DNA from: Bretschneidera sinensis
Taxonomy: Eukaryota > Streptophyta > Magnoliopsida > Brassicales > Akaniaceae
Assembly (NCBI GenBank): GCA_023935145.1
Contig: CM043700.1
Coordinates: 38,854,620 to 38,918,619 of the forward strand
DNA: 64,000 nucleotides
Direction: 5' to 3'
Shown here: positions 47,801 through 55,944 of the stretch, piece after piece
Numbering within the stretch: position 1 is the first letter of the stretch
Layout of the letters: each line of letters starts with the position of its first letter
Position numbers and translations under genes: made by a program
The notes under the pieces: model-generated
What the model saw: only the letters and a program-made list of their open reading frames with translations
The model's database searches: none
Told to the model about the DNA's origin: nothing

Positions 47801-50530
47801 ATTGTGCAGGTGTTGAGGGACCCATGGCTGCTGGTTCAATGGACTTTCATGTTGGCATCACCAAGGTGTGGCATGAGTGAGCTGACTGATCAATGAAGCA
47901 AAAATAAAACAATAAGCTGATTGACAATACCTTCCTTGAGCGTGAAGGTGAGATTATCCAGAGTATACCCCTGAGCATTTTCAAAGATGATGATTGATTA
48001 AAATGACATTAGACAAACTCAGGTCGACTTGTGTACACAACGCATATCACCTGCTTACGTTGTGCAAGCCGAACTCAGATTTGGAATTGTATTCAGGCAC
48101 TTAATATCTCAAACAAAGTGAAGATCTTTGCTTGGCGTATATGTAGATATATCTTTCCCACCAAGCGAATTTTGATAAGGGGTGTTGACAAACGCTATCT
48201 GTGGGGTGTGTGGTAGACATGGAGAATCTACATTGCACATTCTTAAAGGAGTGCTCAGCTTCAGAGATGACATGGCTGTCGTCGACGATGATATTTCAAG
48301 CAAGCTGGAGCAAAGAAAATTCTTTCAAGGTGTGGGCTACTAAGATGATGAACGTGACAAACGTGGAAGCTATGGCACGGTTCTCTGCTATAGAGTTTAG
48401 CCATTGGGATAACTGAAATGAAATGGAAGCAGTTAGAGTAAGAATGGAACCACAGGAAGTAGCTTGGTTTGCTGAAAATTAATTGACTGAGTTCTTGGCT
48501 GCTCAAGATACCCATCGGGTTTCGACAGGAGATAGCTCAGGCGTGGCTAACCCCTCAACCTAAGGGGGTTTATAAAATCGACATTGATGGTGCTCTTTTT
48601 AAGAATGATGGCAGTGGAGGTGTGGGAGTGATGATTAAAGATGATAGGAGGAGTTCATGGCTGGAATGAAAAAGCAAATTAGGGCTCTTAATTACCCAGA
48701 AACTATAGGAGCGCTGGCAGTGCGTGAAGGCTTTGTTCTAGCAAGGGAGCTGGTTTTTGAGAATATGATAATGGAAAGCAATTGCAGTGATATATACAGA
48801 GCTTTGAGGTCTGAGGATGAAGATTTCACTCTCATTGGTTTGATAGTCGATGATGCTAAGAGATTAGCTCTGGGAACAAAATGCAGATAGGTTTTGCATT
48901 TATAGTTAAAACAAAAAATAAAAGGTTGTACATGGTCCAGATAACACTGAAGCTGGCAAATTCACCATACAAAGGCAGGGAAAACATTAACATACAGTTT
49001 AAAAATTTCCCATGAAGCAATAAGTTCTTATACATAGAAACACACACACACAATATGCATGTATGAATATGTATATAGATCGTAGAGTTTTATAAAGAGG
49101 AACATAAAAAATAGATAGGGGATTTGCATTCAGTATATAATTTAAAATGACCAACCTCCAATGGAAAATATTCCTGCATTATTAATGAGAACATGCAAAG
49201 GTGCTAAACGTGCATTCCATGCTTCAGCAAATCTCACGACAGAATCAAAGGAGATAAGATCAAGTTCCATCACCTTGAGAAGATAAACATGATGTCAGCC
49301 ATCCTTAAATGAAATGTTAAACAGAATAGTATGATCACTTGGGAAAGAAGATATTTGCATTATCTGCCAATAATCATAAAGATTTATCAGGTTTCTGCAC
49401 AGATGGATACATTATTTAGGCTGGTACCATAATAACCAAGAAAGACAAACAATATTGGTTTTATGCTTGGACTGGATTGCTGCAATTGCTGCCAAGAAGT
49501 TGCTGTGACAGGGAGTCCCCAACTATACACCAGCAAAAGAGACTTGTGGAATCCAATCCAGACTTTTATTATGCACTGTAGAGCTGTGTTTGTCAGATAC
49601 CTCAATATTAAGAGGAAGGCCCATCCCAGACCATTCATTCTGCCACTTCTGGATCAAATCATGAGCTGCCCTGGGGTTCCTGACTGCCATAACAACATGT
49701 GCTCCAGATTCTGCCAATTGCCTGTTGTACGAATGGGACAACATTAATCATTGGGCAAGCAATCAGAAACATGGTGATGCAACTTTTGTATGGTAACTGA
49801 AAGATGAGGGCAATATTCTATTAGAAATGGCCTATTCTGTAAGAATAAGGATATAATTTATAAACACACTGGCCACACGAGAGCAGCTGCTTGCACAAAC
49901 ATGGAAGAACATATAGCAGAACATAGAATATTGCACACAGTGCACACCATCCATACTGTTTAATAAGTGGAGTTGCGACATTAAATATTACTACAAATCA
50001 TTTTGAGCACAGGAGCAATGATTTTTCCTAACAGCATTTTATCATACTTCTTCCAGGAGTTTAGAAGAGGTTCCATCAATACATCAACATAATTCGCATA
50101 TGGTATGATCTTTCAAATAAAGTAAAAATCTAACATATAGACAGGACTCGTGCGTTTCATCTATGGAAAGGAAATGAGAAGCACGTAAATAAAAACCACC
50201 CAAAACCATTAGGCTACAAAATAAGATTAGGCTGCAGATATTTGAATTAGCCATTATGGATTACATATCTAGAGAGAGAGATTAAAAACAATTTTTTTTT
50301 TAAAAGTATAAGTACCTGGCAATTTCTCGGCCGATGCCGCTTGTGGATCCAGTGACAATGCAGGTGAGATCGTTGACAGGTGGCAAAGTCAGAGGGTTCT
50401 GCAAGTGACTGGCCATTATCCTCTGGAACAGCATTTCATATATCACATACATCCATCCTCTTAGCCACTCTATCCACCCCAATCCCTCCTTTGTCTCCTT
50501 CGACCTAGACGATGTCGTCACCTTTCTCAT
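30210..50530 (-). CDS. FEY: Short-chain dehydrogenase/reductase, FOREVER YOUNG (FEY) type, complete 8-exon gene
   Basis: Predicted NAD(P)H-dependent oxidoreductase of the SDR family; Arabidopsis FEY affects shoot meristem and leaf development, and its substrate is not something I can state. Exons in gene order: 50530-50316, 49721-49601, 49273-49156, 46949-46813, 44630-44529, 37624-37532, 33835-33763, 30472-30210. They sum to 1122 bp (373 aa), with all introns GT-AG and phases matching. Seen in the protein: a [17 protein letters not shown] hydrophobic N-terminal segment (about 18-34); cofactor motif TGSTSGIG (60-67); NNAG (143-146); NVNSV with catalytic Ser about 196; YSSSK with Tyr224 and Lys228; and a C-terminal [14 protein letters not shown] and RYGAHHK tail. 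All SDR catalytic residues are intact, so the enzyme should be active. Introns 3-7 carry transposons of five kinds. Two splice sites have nearby duplicate copies (33711-33775 and 37598-37766). Confidence 0.95.
30914..31287 (+). pseudogene. PPR protein gene fragment captured by hAT element
   Basis: The open frame reads like the middle of a PLS-class pentatricopeptide repeat protein: a [19 protein letters not shown] repeat, then [40 protein letters not shown] and [21 protein letters not shown] proteins act in organelle RNA processing. Only about 3-4 repeats are present, with no start region, targeting peptide or C-terminal domain. The similarity stops near 31287 although the frame runs on to 31366. 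The frame has stayed free of stops, which may be chance or recent capture. Confidence 0.85.
31292..31585 (-). other. Unassigned open frame inside hAT element
   Basis: 97 codons without a stop on the minus strand, beginning [18 protein letters not shown] and containing [20 protein letters not shown] do not recognise it. It abuts the end of the PPR similarity, so it may be a second captured gene fragment in the opposite orientation. Confidence 0.35.
32650..32730 (-). mobile_element. Short LINE 3' end
   Basis: From the plus strand: TTTTTATAAGTAAAAAAG, then CGCGCCAAGGGGGTGCAACC and ATCTATAGGAGAG. This closely follows the first 80 bp of the copy at 35410. No coding part is left. CAAATTGAA-like text on both sides may be its target duplication. 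It is in intron 7 of FEY. Confidence 0.65.
32913..33032. repeat. Direct repeat of about 28 bp, 90 bp apart
   Basis: TCATGCTTGTAGCTGATTAT followed by TCCTG occurs at 32915 and again at 33004. The 60 bp between them are unremarkable. It lies in intron 7 of FEY; it could be a small insertion with target duplication or a local duplication. Confidence 0.6.
33711..33775 (+). mobile_element. Poly-A insertion with target duplication at FEY exon 7 splice donor (footprint 3)
   Basis: ACTCACCTACTTGGGACT (33711-33728) and ACTCACCTTCTTGGGCACT (33757-33775) flank a T-A7-TT-A17 type run. The right copy contains the end of FEY exon 7 and its GTGAGT donor (minus strand, exon end 33763). The left copy therefore carries a second AG|GTGAGT further into the intron. 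Confidence 0.7.
33893..34136. mobile_element. Tourist-like (PIF/Harbinger) MITE, 244 bp
   Basis: Left end CACTGCATTTGGATCTTG and right end CAGATCCAAACACAGCT form a degenerate inverted repeat. TTA occurs on both flanks (33890-33892 and 34137-34139), matching the 3-bp TTA/TAA target of this superfamily. No coding. It is in intron 6 of FEY, 58 bp from exon 7. Confidence 0.7.
34986..35030 (+). mobile_element. Tail-only insertion with exact 14-bp duplication (footprint 4)
   Basis: TAATAAATCACTAC at 34986-34999 recurs exactly at 35017-35030. Between them is only TTATC plus a poly-A run and a T. TTATC-A(n) is the reverse complement of the T(n)GATAA end seen on other copies. It is in intron 6 of FEY. 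Confidence 0.7.
35410..36765 (-). mobile_element. 5'-truncated LINE (L1-type ORF2 C-terminus)
   Basis: On the minus strand, degraded ORF2 text includes [58 protein letters not shown] and [18 protein letters not shown]. This is the post-RT and zf-RVT part of plant L1 ORF2. Stops and frameshifts break it. The 3' end is poly-T at 35410 followed by ATAAGT on the plus strand. It is in FEY intron 6, same strand as the gene. Confidence 0.85.
37204..37248 (-). mobile_element. Tail-only insertion (footprint 5)
   Basis: AGACATAGGTACAACA (37204-37219) and AGATATAGTTACAACA (37233-37248) differ at two positions and flank T8-ATAAG. It is in intron 6 of FEY. Confidence 0.6.
37598..37766. repeat. 78-bp duplication copying the FEY exon 6 splice acceptor
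   Basis: 37598-37675 and 37689-37766 are near-identical copies, 91 bp apart, separated by 13 bp. The first copy contains the 3' splice site and first 27 bases of FEY exon 6 (start 37624). The second copy, upstream in the intron for the gene, carries the same TTTAAATTGCAG|GTTATGTTT acceptor. Read in frame, the copy meets TAG after nine codons. Confidence 0.9.
38674..38872 (-). repeat. 3' LTR of Copia element
   Basis: 199 bp; from the plus strand it runs from AGTTGAGTTG to CTCTAACA. It contains an AG-rich GAGAGAAAGAG stretch 6 bp longer than the other copy. Confidence 0.9.
38885..40884 (-). pseudogene. Broken Copia gag-RT-RNase H
   Basis: Gag (40884-40222) has [20 protein letters not shown] and [11 protein letters not shown], then a Gly/Arg-rich tail ([20 protein letters not shown]) to about 40060. 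The frame then breaks near 40050 and RT text begins mid-domain: [28 protein letters not shown]. The catalytic Y-V-D-D site reads YVGD, one aspartate replaced by glycine. Another frame change lies near 39630. RNase H follows ([26 protein letters not shown]); an Arg codon after EAEY has become a stop. The end is [26 protein letters not shown] and DILTKRL. Confidence 0.9.
41539..41731 (-). repeat. 5' LTR of Copia element
   Basis: 193 bp; colinear with 38674-38872. The primer site lies immediately to the left on the plus strand. Confidence 0.9.
41848..41895. repeat. (AT)n microsatellite
   Basis: About 24 AT units without interruption, in FEY intron 5 just right of the Copia element. Likely variable in length. 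Confidence 0.95.
41984..42029 (-). mobile_element. Tail-only insertion (footprint 6)
   Basis: AATCTAAAATGAGACA (41984-41999) and AATCTACAATGAGACA (42014-42029) differ at one base and flank ATCAATTTTTGATA. It is in intron 5 of FEY. Confidence 0.55.
42285..43205 (-). mobile_element. 5'-truncated LINE (L1-type ORF2 C-terminus)
   Basis: Minus-strand text: [54 protein letters not shown] and [20 protein letters not shown], the zf-RVT zinc-binding region of plant LINE ORF2. The 3' end is poly-T at 42285-42292 then CGATAAGT on the plus strand. It is in FEY intron 5. The left edge is sharp, the right edge approximate. Confidence 0.85.
43727..43748. repeat. (CT)n microsatellite
   Basis: A run of about 11 CT units in FEY intron 5. 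Confidence 0.9.
44742..44759. repeat. Poly-C tract of 18
   Basis: An uninterrupted run of C in FEY intron 4, near exon 5. Such a run is rare in AT-rich plant DNA and prone to length error. Confidence 0.85.
45329..46248. mobile_element. Tourist-like (PIF/Harbinger) MITE with expanded AT-rich core, 920 bp
   Basis: Left end GCGGCTGTTTGGTTGGTGGG and right end CCGTAAACCAAACGAACCC form a degenerate inverted repeat with the shared GTTTGG. TAA flanks both sides (45326-45328 and 46249-46251). GGGATTAAGGTGGGA-type text near the left is mirrored by TCCCACCGTAATCC at the right. Between about 45520 and 46060 lies a long imperfect ATT/ATA repeat. No coding. It is in intron 4 of FEY. Confidence 0.8.
46564..46579. 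repeat. Poly-C tract of 16
   Basis: A second C run, 1.8 kb from the one at 44742 and also in FEY intron 4. Confidence 0.85.
47405..48895 (+). pseudogene. Degraded LINE ORF2 C-terminus with RNase H domain
   Basis: Plus-strand fragments in changing frames follow the end of a plant non-LTR ORF2: a [17 protein letters not shown] start, [20 protein letters not shown], then a [13 protein letters not shown] zf-RVT region. An RVT_3-type RNase H follows: [20 protein letters not shown] and [20 protein letters not shown] then [12 protein letters not shown]. The third acidic site, usually E-S-D, reads ESN. It is a different lineage from the tail-type LINEs nearby, which lack RNase H. It lies in intron 3 of FEY, opposite strand. 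Edges approximate. Confidence 0.8.
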
Positions 50531-50980
50531 TTCTCACGCTCAGAATTCTGTTAGATCTGTCTTTCCTGTTACCTTCTAGCGCTATTAGCAACTGGGAGGA
50601 TTATTTGATTTTGGTTGCACAAGTGACAAAACAGTATTAGCTCACTAATCACTATAAATCAGTACATGCTTGTACTTACTTAGTTACCATACCCGGACCG
50701 ATCACTGAGTTAAAGTGGTCGAACCGCATGAATAATCATAAACATAATTAAAGTTAAATATTACCTATAGTGAAAACAATAAATCCTAAAGCTCCAATTC
50801 TCAAAATTAACCTATTTAAGTAACATATCCAAACTAATAGTTAAAATTAAATCTAAAATCTTAAAAAAAAAAAAGCTAGTTCACAATCATGATAAAAAAT
50901 ATAACTAAGTTACAAAACCATTCATAAGTTCATTTCTTCCTACAGAAAAAATCCTATATAAACTGGGTGTATTACTACCA

Positions 50981-51031
50981 TTAGTTGCAACCTATAATTT
51001 TTCTTTGATACGTTAGTTGCAACCTATAATT
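50981..51031 (-). mobile_element. Tail-only insertion with exact 19-bp duplication (footprint 7)
   Basis: TTAGTTGCAACCTATAATT at 50981-50999 recurs exactly at 51013-51031. Only TTTCTTTGATACG lies between. The right copy ends one base before the left target duplication of the SINE at 51053. Confidence 0.7.
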
Positions 51032-51052
51032 AACAAAAGGAAAAATCATGTT

Positions 51053-51148
51053 TTTTTTATTGGTAAAACACACGCACACACCACTCGAACCTGAGATCTT
51101 TAGGACACAGGGCCTTAGCCTTAACCATTGAGCCAAGGTCTCATTGGC
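51053..51148 (-). mobile_element. tRNA-derived SINE
   Basis: On the minus strand it has an A box TGGCTCAATGG followed about 35 bp later by a B box GGTTCGAGT, then a short tail ending in AATAAAAAAAA. Direct repeats of 21 bp with one mismatch flank it (51032-51052 and 51149-51169). This is the structure of a Pol III SINE. Family not identified. Confidence 0.88.
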
Positions 51149-51320
51149 AACAAAAGGAAAAATCGTGTTATTAATGCCTCACAAAGCCGGCTGTCGGTGC
51201 TTCAAGGGGGGATTGTGATTGTGTGGGACATGAAGGTGCTTGACTTGATTGATTTCCATGTACGGGTTGCTCTCCGTGTCTTGTGTTTTCAAGGGGTTCT
51301 CTTCTAGTGGTGAGTGGTGA

Positions 51321-54300
51321 GTGGTGAGTGGTGGGTGGTCGCATGAGTTTAGTTCGACGAGAGAGTTTTTGGAGTTCATGAGGAGTCATGAACTTATTGA
51401 TTTATCATTTTCAAGGGGCTCATTTACTTGGATGAGTTTCAGAAAGATTCTTTCTTTCTCTAGGATTGACCACTTCCTTATCACCGATTGTTGGGAAGCC
51501 TTATTTTTGGGCTTGATCCAAAAGCTTTTGCCTCACCCCACCTCGGATCATCCCATTGTTCTTGAAGTAGGGGGATTGCATTGGCCCGACCCCGATCCGA
51601 TTTGAGAATATGTGGCTTAAGGTGGACAGTTTTCGTAATCTTGTCAAAAGGTGGTGGGATAGTTTCTCCGTGGGAGGTTATGCTAGTTTTGTGGTGGCTT
51701 CAAAGTTAAATCCTTAAAGAGTTGAAAAGGTGGAACAAAATTACTTTCTGAAATGTGGACTCCCCGTTAAATACTTTGGTGGAGGAGATTAATGAGCTCG
51801 ATGAGAAGGAGATTATGGACTGTCTTTCGAGGGAGGACAAAGAAATGAGGGTTTGGGAGAAGAAGGAACTTTCTAAGCTTATCTCCATGAACGAAATCTC
51901 GTGGCACCAAAAGTCTAGAGAAATTTGGTTTCGGGAGGGTGATAGTAACACCGAGTTTTTTCATCATATGACCAATGCACATAGACGGCACAACTTTATT
52001 AGCTCAATTAAGGTTAAGGAGGTGGGTATGAAAAAGGCGATTTGTGATTTCTACAAGGATCTCTATATGACGTGTGATACGAAACCAAACTTTGATGGAT
52101 TGATTTTTTCTAGCATCGATAAATAGGGAAGCAATTCGGCTTGAGCGGCCTTTCGATGAGAAAGAGATTCTTGTTGCTTTTCGAGAGCATAATGGTGATA
52201 AAGCTCCGAGTCCCGATGGTTTTACTATAGCGTTTCTAGTTCACAATTGGGAAGTGCTTCAGGGGGATATTTTTAGATTCTTTGCCGAGTTCCATTGTTC
52301 GGGGGAGTTTGTGGGGAGTCTTAACTCTACTTTCATTATCCTAATCCCGAAAAAGGTTGGCTCAAAGACTTTCGACCTATTAGTCTTGTGGGGTGTATTT
52401 ATAAGCAACTAATTGAAGGTCCTTACTTCTAGATTGAATAAAGTTATTCGAAAAGTGGTGAGTCCTCACCAAAATGCCTTTATTGAGGGTAGGCAAATTA
52501 TGGATGCCGCTTTGATACTAATGAAGTTGTGGACACTCATCTAAAAGAAGGTGGGGGAGACATAATTTGTAAGCTTGATATGGAGAAGGCCAATGATCGC
52601 GTTTGTTGGGGCTTTGCGATTTATTTATTGAAGATGATGGGTTTTGGGGACAAATGGTGTAAGTGGATTTACAAGTGCATATCTTCACCCTCTTTCTCTA
52701 TCCTTGATTCCAGTTTTTTCAAAGCGTCGAGAAGCATTAGACAAGGGGATCCATTGTCTCCTTTTTTGTTCACTTTGGTGATTGAGGGTTTTAGTAAGAT
52801 GTTAGTGAAAGTGGTGGATGGGGGGCTTTTGAGTGACTTCAAGGTCGGGAGGAATGAAGGTGGTGTGAGGGTGTCTCATCTTCTATTCGCCGATGACACT
52901 ATTGTGTTTTGTGGGGCGGAAGATAGTCAAATTTTGCATCTTTTGTGTGTTCTTTATTTTGAGGCGGTCTCGGGACTTAAGGTTAATCTTAGTAAGAGCA
53001 ATTTAATCCCCCTTGGTGAGAATATCAATGGACACTTTCTTGCTAGATTGTTCGGTGCAATGTGGGATCGCTTCCTATTACGTATCTTGGTCTTCCTCTT
53101 AGGGCTAAATTTAAAGATAAACGTCTTTGGAATCCTATTGTGAAGAGGTTTGAGAAATAGTTAGTTGGGTGGAAGAATCACTATCTTTCGAAAGGGGAAA
53201 GCTCACTCTTATCAAGAGCACTCTTTCTAGTCTTCCCATATACTTTATGTCCCTTTTTCCTATTCCTAGTTCAATTACTAACCAGTTGAAAAACATTCAA
53301 AAAAGGTTCCTCTAAGGCAATACAGGGAAGGAATATAAATATCACTTAGTGAGGTGGGTTGTTGTTAAACAACCAATTAAAAATTGGGGTCTCGATGTTA
53401 AATCTCTCACTCTTTTCAAAAAATTCTTCTTAGTAAATGGTTATGGCGGTTTATTGTGGAGGAGGATCATCTTTGGTGGAAAGTGGTGGAAGCTAAGTTT
53501 GGGTTGAATCTTAATGAATGGATGTCTAAGGAGATGAGAGGAGCCTATGGTGTGAAAGTGTGGAAATGGATTTGGAAAGGTTGGGTGGATTTCTTTAACT
53601 CGACTTTGGTATGACACGTGGTTTGGGAATACTCCTCTTAAAGACCGATTTTCGATCATCTTTGATATTGTGCGAGATAAAAATGCACACTGGTTCATGC
53701 ATCTCATTCTCTAATAGTGGGATGTCTTGGGATGTACCTTTCATTCACAATGTCCATGATTGGGAGATGGAGTTGGTTGGGAGATTCTTGGAGACCTTAT
53801 ACCATGCTAGGATGGATGTGAATAGGGAGGATTCGGCTAGGTGGAGACCAAGCTCGGACAAAGGCTTTGAGATGAATGTTTTTTACAAAATTCTTCTTGA
53901 GGGAGCTACGTCGGAGGCCTCTCATAACTTCCTTGGAAAGATATTTGGTGTCCTCTAAGAAAGTAAGTTTTTTTTATGTGGGAAGGCTCTTACGAGAAAA
54001 TTCTTACTATTGACAATTTACAAAAAATGAGAAAACCTGTTGTGAATGGGTGTTACATTTGCAAGGGTTGCGCCAAGACTGTGTTTCATCTTTTGTTGGA
54101 TTGTTCGTTGACTAGGAGTTTGTGGGAGAAGGCTTATAGGGTTTGGGGGGTTTTATGGGTGACGGCTGGATCTATGAAAGATGAAGTATGGGCTTGGAGC
54201 GGGTTAAGTGCCTCTAAGGAGATTTTGAAGGCTTACGCGTTGATCCCTATCCATTTTTTGAACTATGTGGAATGAGAGAAACCGTAGAGAGTTTAATGGT

Positions 54301-54335
54301 TTAGAGAGGCCTTTAGATGTAATTAGAGATAGATG
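51321..54335 (+). pseudogene. Broken LINE ORF2 (endonuclease end, RT, zf-RVT)
   Basis: Five main open pieces in shifting frames. 51321-51605 is the endonuclease C-terminus. 51755-52126 is the linker (WFREGDSNTEFFHHMTNAHR). 52529-53143 is RT: CKLDMEKANDRVCW holds the first catalytic aspartate region, RQGDPLSPFLFTLVIEGFS follows, and LLFADDTIVFCG is the intact F-A-D-D active site. 53611-53958 and 53976-54275 are the C-terminal part with ICKGCAKTVFHLLLDCSL. Frame breaks near 51610, 52130, 53150, 53960 and 54275 mean no functional protein. Confidence 0.9.
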
Positions 54336-54493
54336 GTTTAATAACCTTAATTTTTGGTTTAAAGGGCATTTTTTTTGTAAATGAGATAGAGCTTTTAGAT
54401 TTTGTGAATTTCCTGTATTGTAATTCGCCTTAGGCTTAGAGTTACACGTGCACCCTCTTGGTGATTTTTAATACAAATTTGCTAATAAAAAAA

Positions 54494-54751
54494 GGACAAC
54501 AGCCCAATAAAAGAATCATAAAAGAAACTGTTACTAAAAAACAGAAAGTGTAATTTACTAGATACACACATGTTTATAAACTAAAACATAACGGAATTAA
54601 AAGTATGATCTAGTGTATGGAGACACAAACAAATATAATTATATACTAGTGTATGGAGACAAACAAATATAATCATATACTAATTGTAGGAGACACAAAC
54701 AATATAAAAGTTTTATCACAAAACAGATGTGTGACTAATCAAATACAAACA
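54494..54751 (+). other. Extra segment between LINE tail and target duplication
   Basis: This lies past the LINE A-rich tail but inside the duplicated target. It contains three imperfect units of about 35 bp at 54610-54705 (CTAGTGTATGGAGACACAAA and variants). It ends AAATACAAACA, not in a clean poly-A. It may be 3'-transduced flanking DNA, an alternative LINE tail, or a later insertion. Confidence 0.6.
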
Positions 54752-55283
54752 TGTTATTAATGCCTCACAAAGAACAGAACTGAACACAAAGCTACGAAAA
54801 GGCTGCTCCTTTAGTTTGGCATGATATTCTTCTAGAAGACCCTTTGTTTCATGAGATTACTTAGTTTTAAAATATGTGTTTAATACCACTAAAGCAGTAC
54901 ATCCGTAGGCATGAATCAATAGTTCAATCCACTGTTTTTTTCTTGGACGTCTTGAATTTGATCATCAAAATGTACCATGATTCATGTTAAGGGGGATTTC
55001 AGCAAGTTGCTTCTATTCAATTTTTTTTTCTTGTTGGTTCCCTTCAGTTCACAAGTTATATCTTCATAAAACAAAAAGCATGACCCAACTTAGATAAAAT
55101 GATGAAAGATGCAATCATAGGGAAATAACCGAATCAGCAACACTATAGAACAAAGAACAATATCTTCGCAATACAAAAACAAGAACTAGCAAAGAAAACC
55201 AAGAATTTCAAGGCTACGTTGTCCCAAAAAATAATTAATTTGGAGCATTTAGGGAATTCCAAATGAATTAAAACTGAAATTAC

Positions 55284-55460
55284 CTTGTCTTAAGCTGCCA
55301 CTGTACAGATCGCCGGAGACCGGAGATGATGTGCAGGTCACCAAAGACCGGAGACGTGATGCGAGGGAATGCGGGAGCAACAGCGACCCAAGGGTTAAGG
55401 GCTTTTAGGCAGAATAATTTTTCTCAACTAATTCAAATCAAATCAAATGTGAAAAAAACG
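55284..55460 (-). other. Possible non-coding first exon (5' UTR), perhaps of FEY
   Basis: Minus-strand text from about 55460 is less AT-rich, has repeated TCTCCGGTC motifs, and ends at 55284 with GACAAG|GTAATTTC, a good plant 5' splice site. FEY exon 1 begins about 4.75 kb downstream on the same strand. If linked, the SINE and LINE sit in a 5' UTR intron. I found no strong acceptor upstream of the FEY ATG (TAACAG near 50555 is the best). Confidence 0.35.
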
Positions 55461-55702
55461 ACAAATCCAGCTAAATTACATTTTGTTCTCCAACGTTAAG
55501 ATGCGTTTTGATTCGTTCCCGGTCCCTCAAAGCCCAAATTTCTCAAAATTACACTGATTGGGCCCCGTTTTAATTACACAAGCTCCAAAGCGCTTCATCT
55601 GGGTTGAGCCCACTACGGACTAAAGCCTACGCCAAAAGAAAAGTTCGCCAATCCTCAACATATTGCCGCATTTCTTTTACTTCGGTAGTGATGGATCCCG
55701 CA

Positions 55703-55944
55703 GATTCGATTTCTATTAATAATTACAGAAAATTAAAATAATAATTTTGATATTAAATTTTGTATTTTATAAGTTTTTTTATTCGAGTGTGATATTATGG
55801 ATTTAGTTTTGTGATATCCAAAAAAATTTATTAGTAATTAAAAAAAAATTGAGTGATAATTTTAATATTTAATATTTTTTTAATTTTTAAAATTAATTAC
55901 TATTTAAATTTTCTGTAATTACTAATAAGCCACTAAATCGGATC
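55703..55944. repeat. Inverted-repeat element (MITE-like), 242 bp
   Basis: Left arm GATTCGATTT, then CTATTAATAATTACAGAAAA, is mirrored by the right arm TTTTCTGTAATTACTAATA and AAATCGGATC. The core is AT-rich and non-coding. Superfamily not determined. Confidence 0.65.

Larger units (their letters stand above)
51187..54751 (+). mobile_element. L1-type LINE insertion, 5'-truncated, with perfect 21-bp target duplication
   Basis: Identical 21-bp repeats (51166-51186 and 54752-54772; start TGTTATTAATGCC, end CACAAAG) flank the insert. The LINE proper ends at the A-rich tail at about 54492; the last 258 bp are extra. ORF2 is entered in the endonuclease domain (FLEFMRSHELIDLSFSRGSF, RIDHFLITDCWEALF, SDHPIVLEVGG). 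RT follows, then the zf-RVT C-terminus (LLDCSLTRSLWEKAYRVWG). About half of ORF2 and all of ORF1 are missing or broken. It lies between FEY exon 1 and 55284. Confidence 0.92.
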
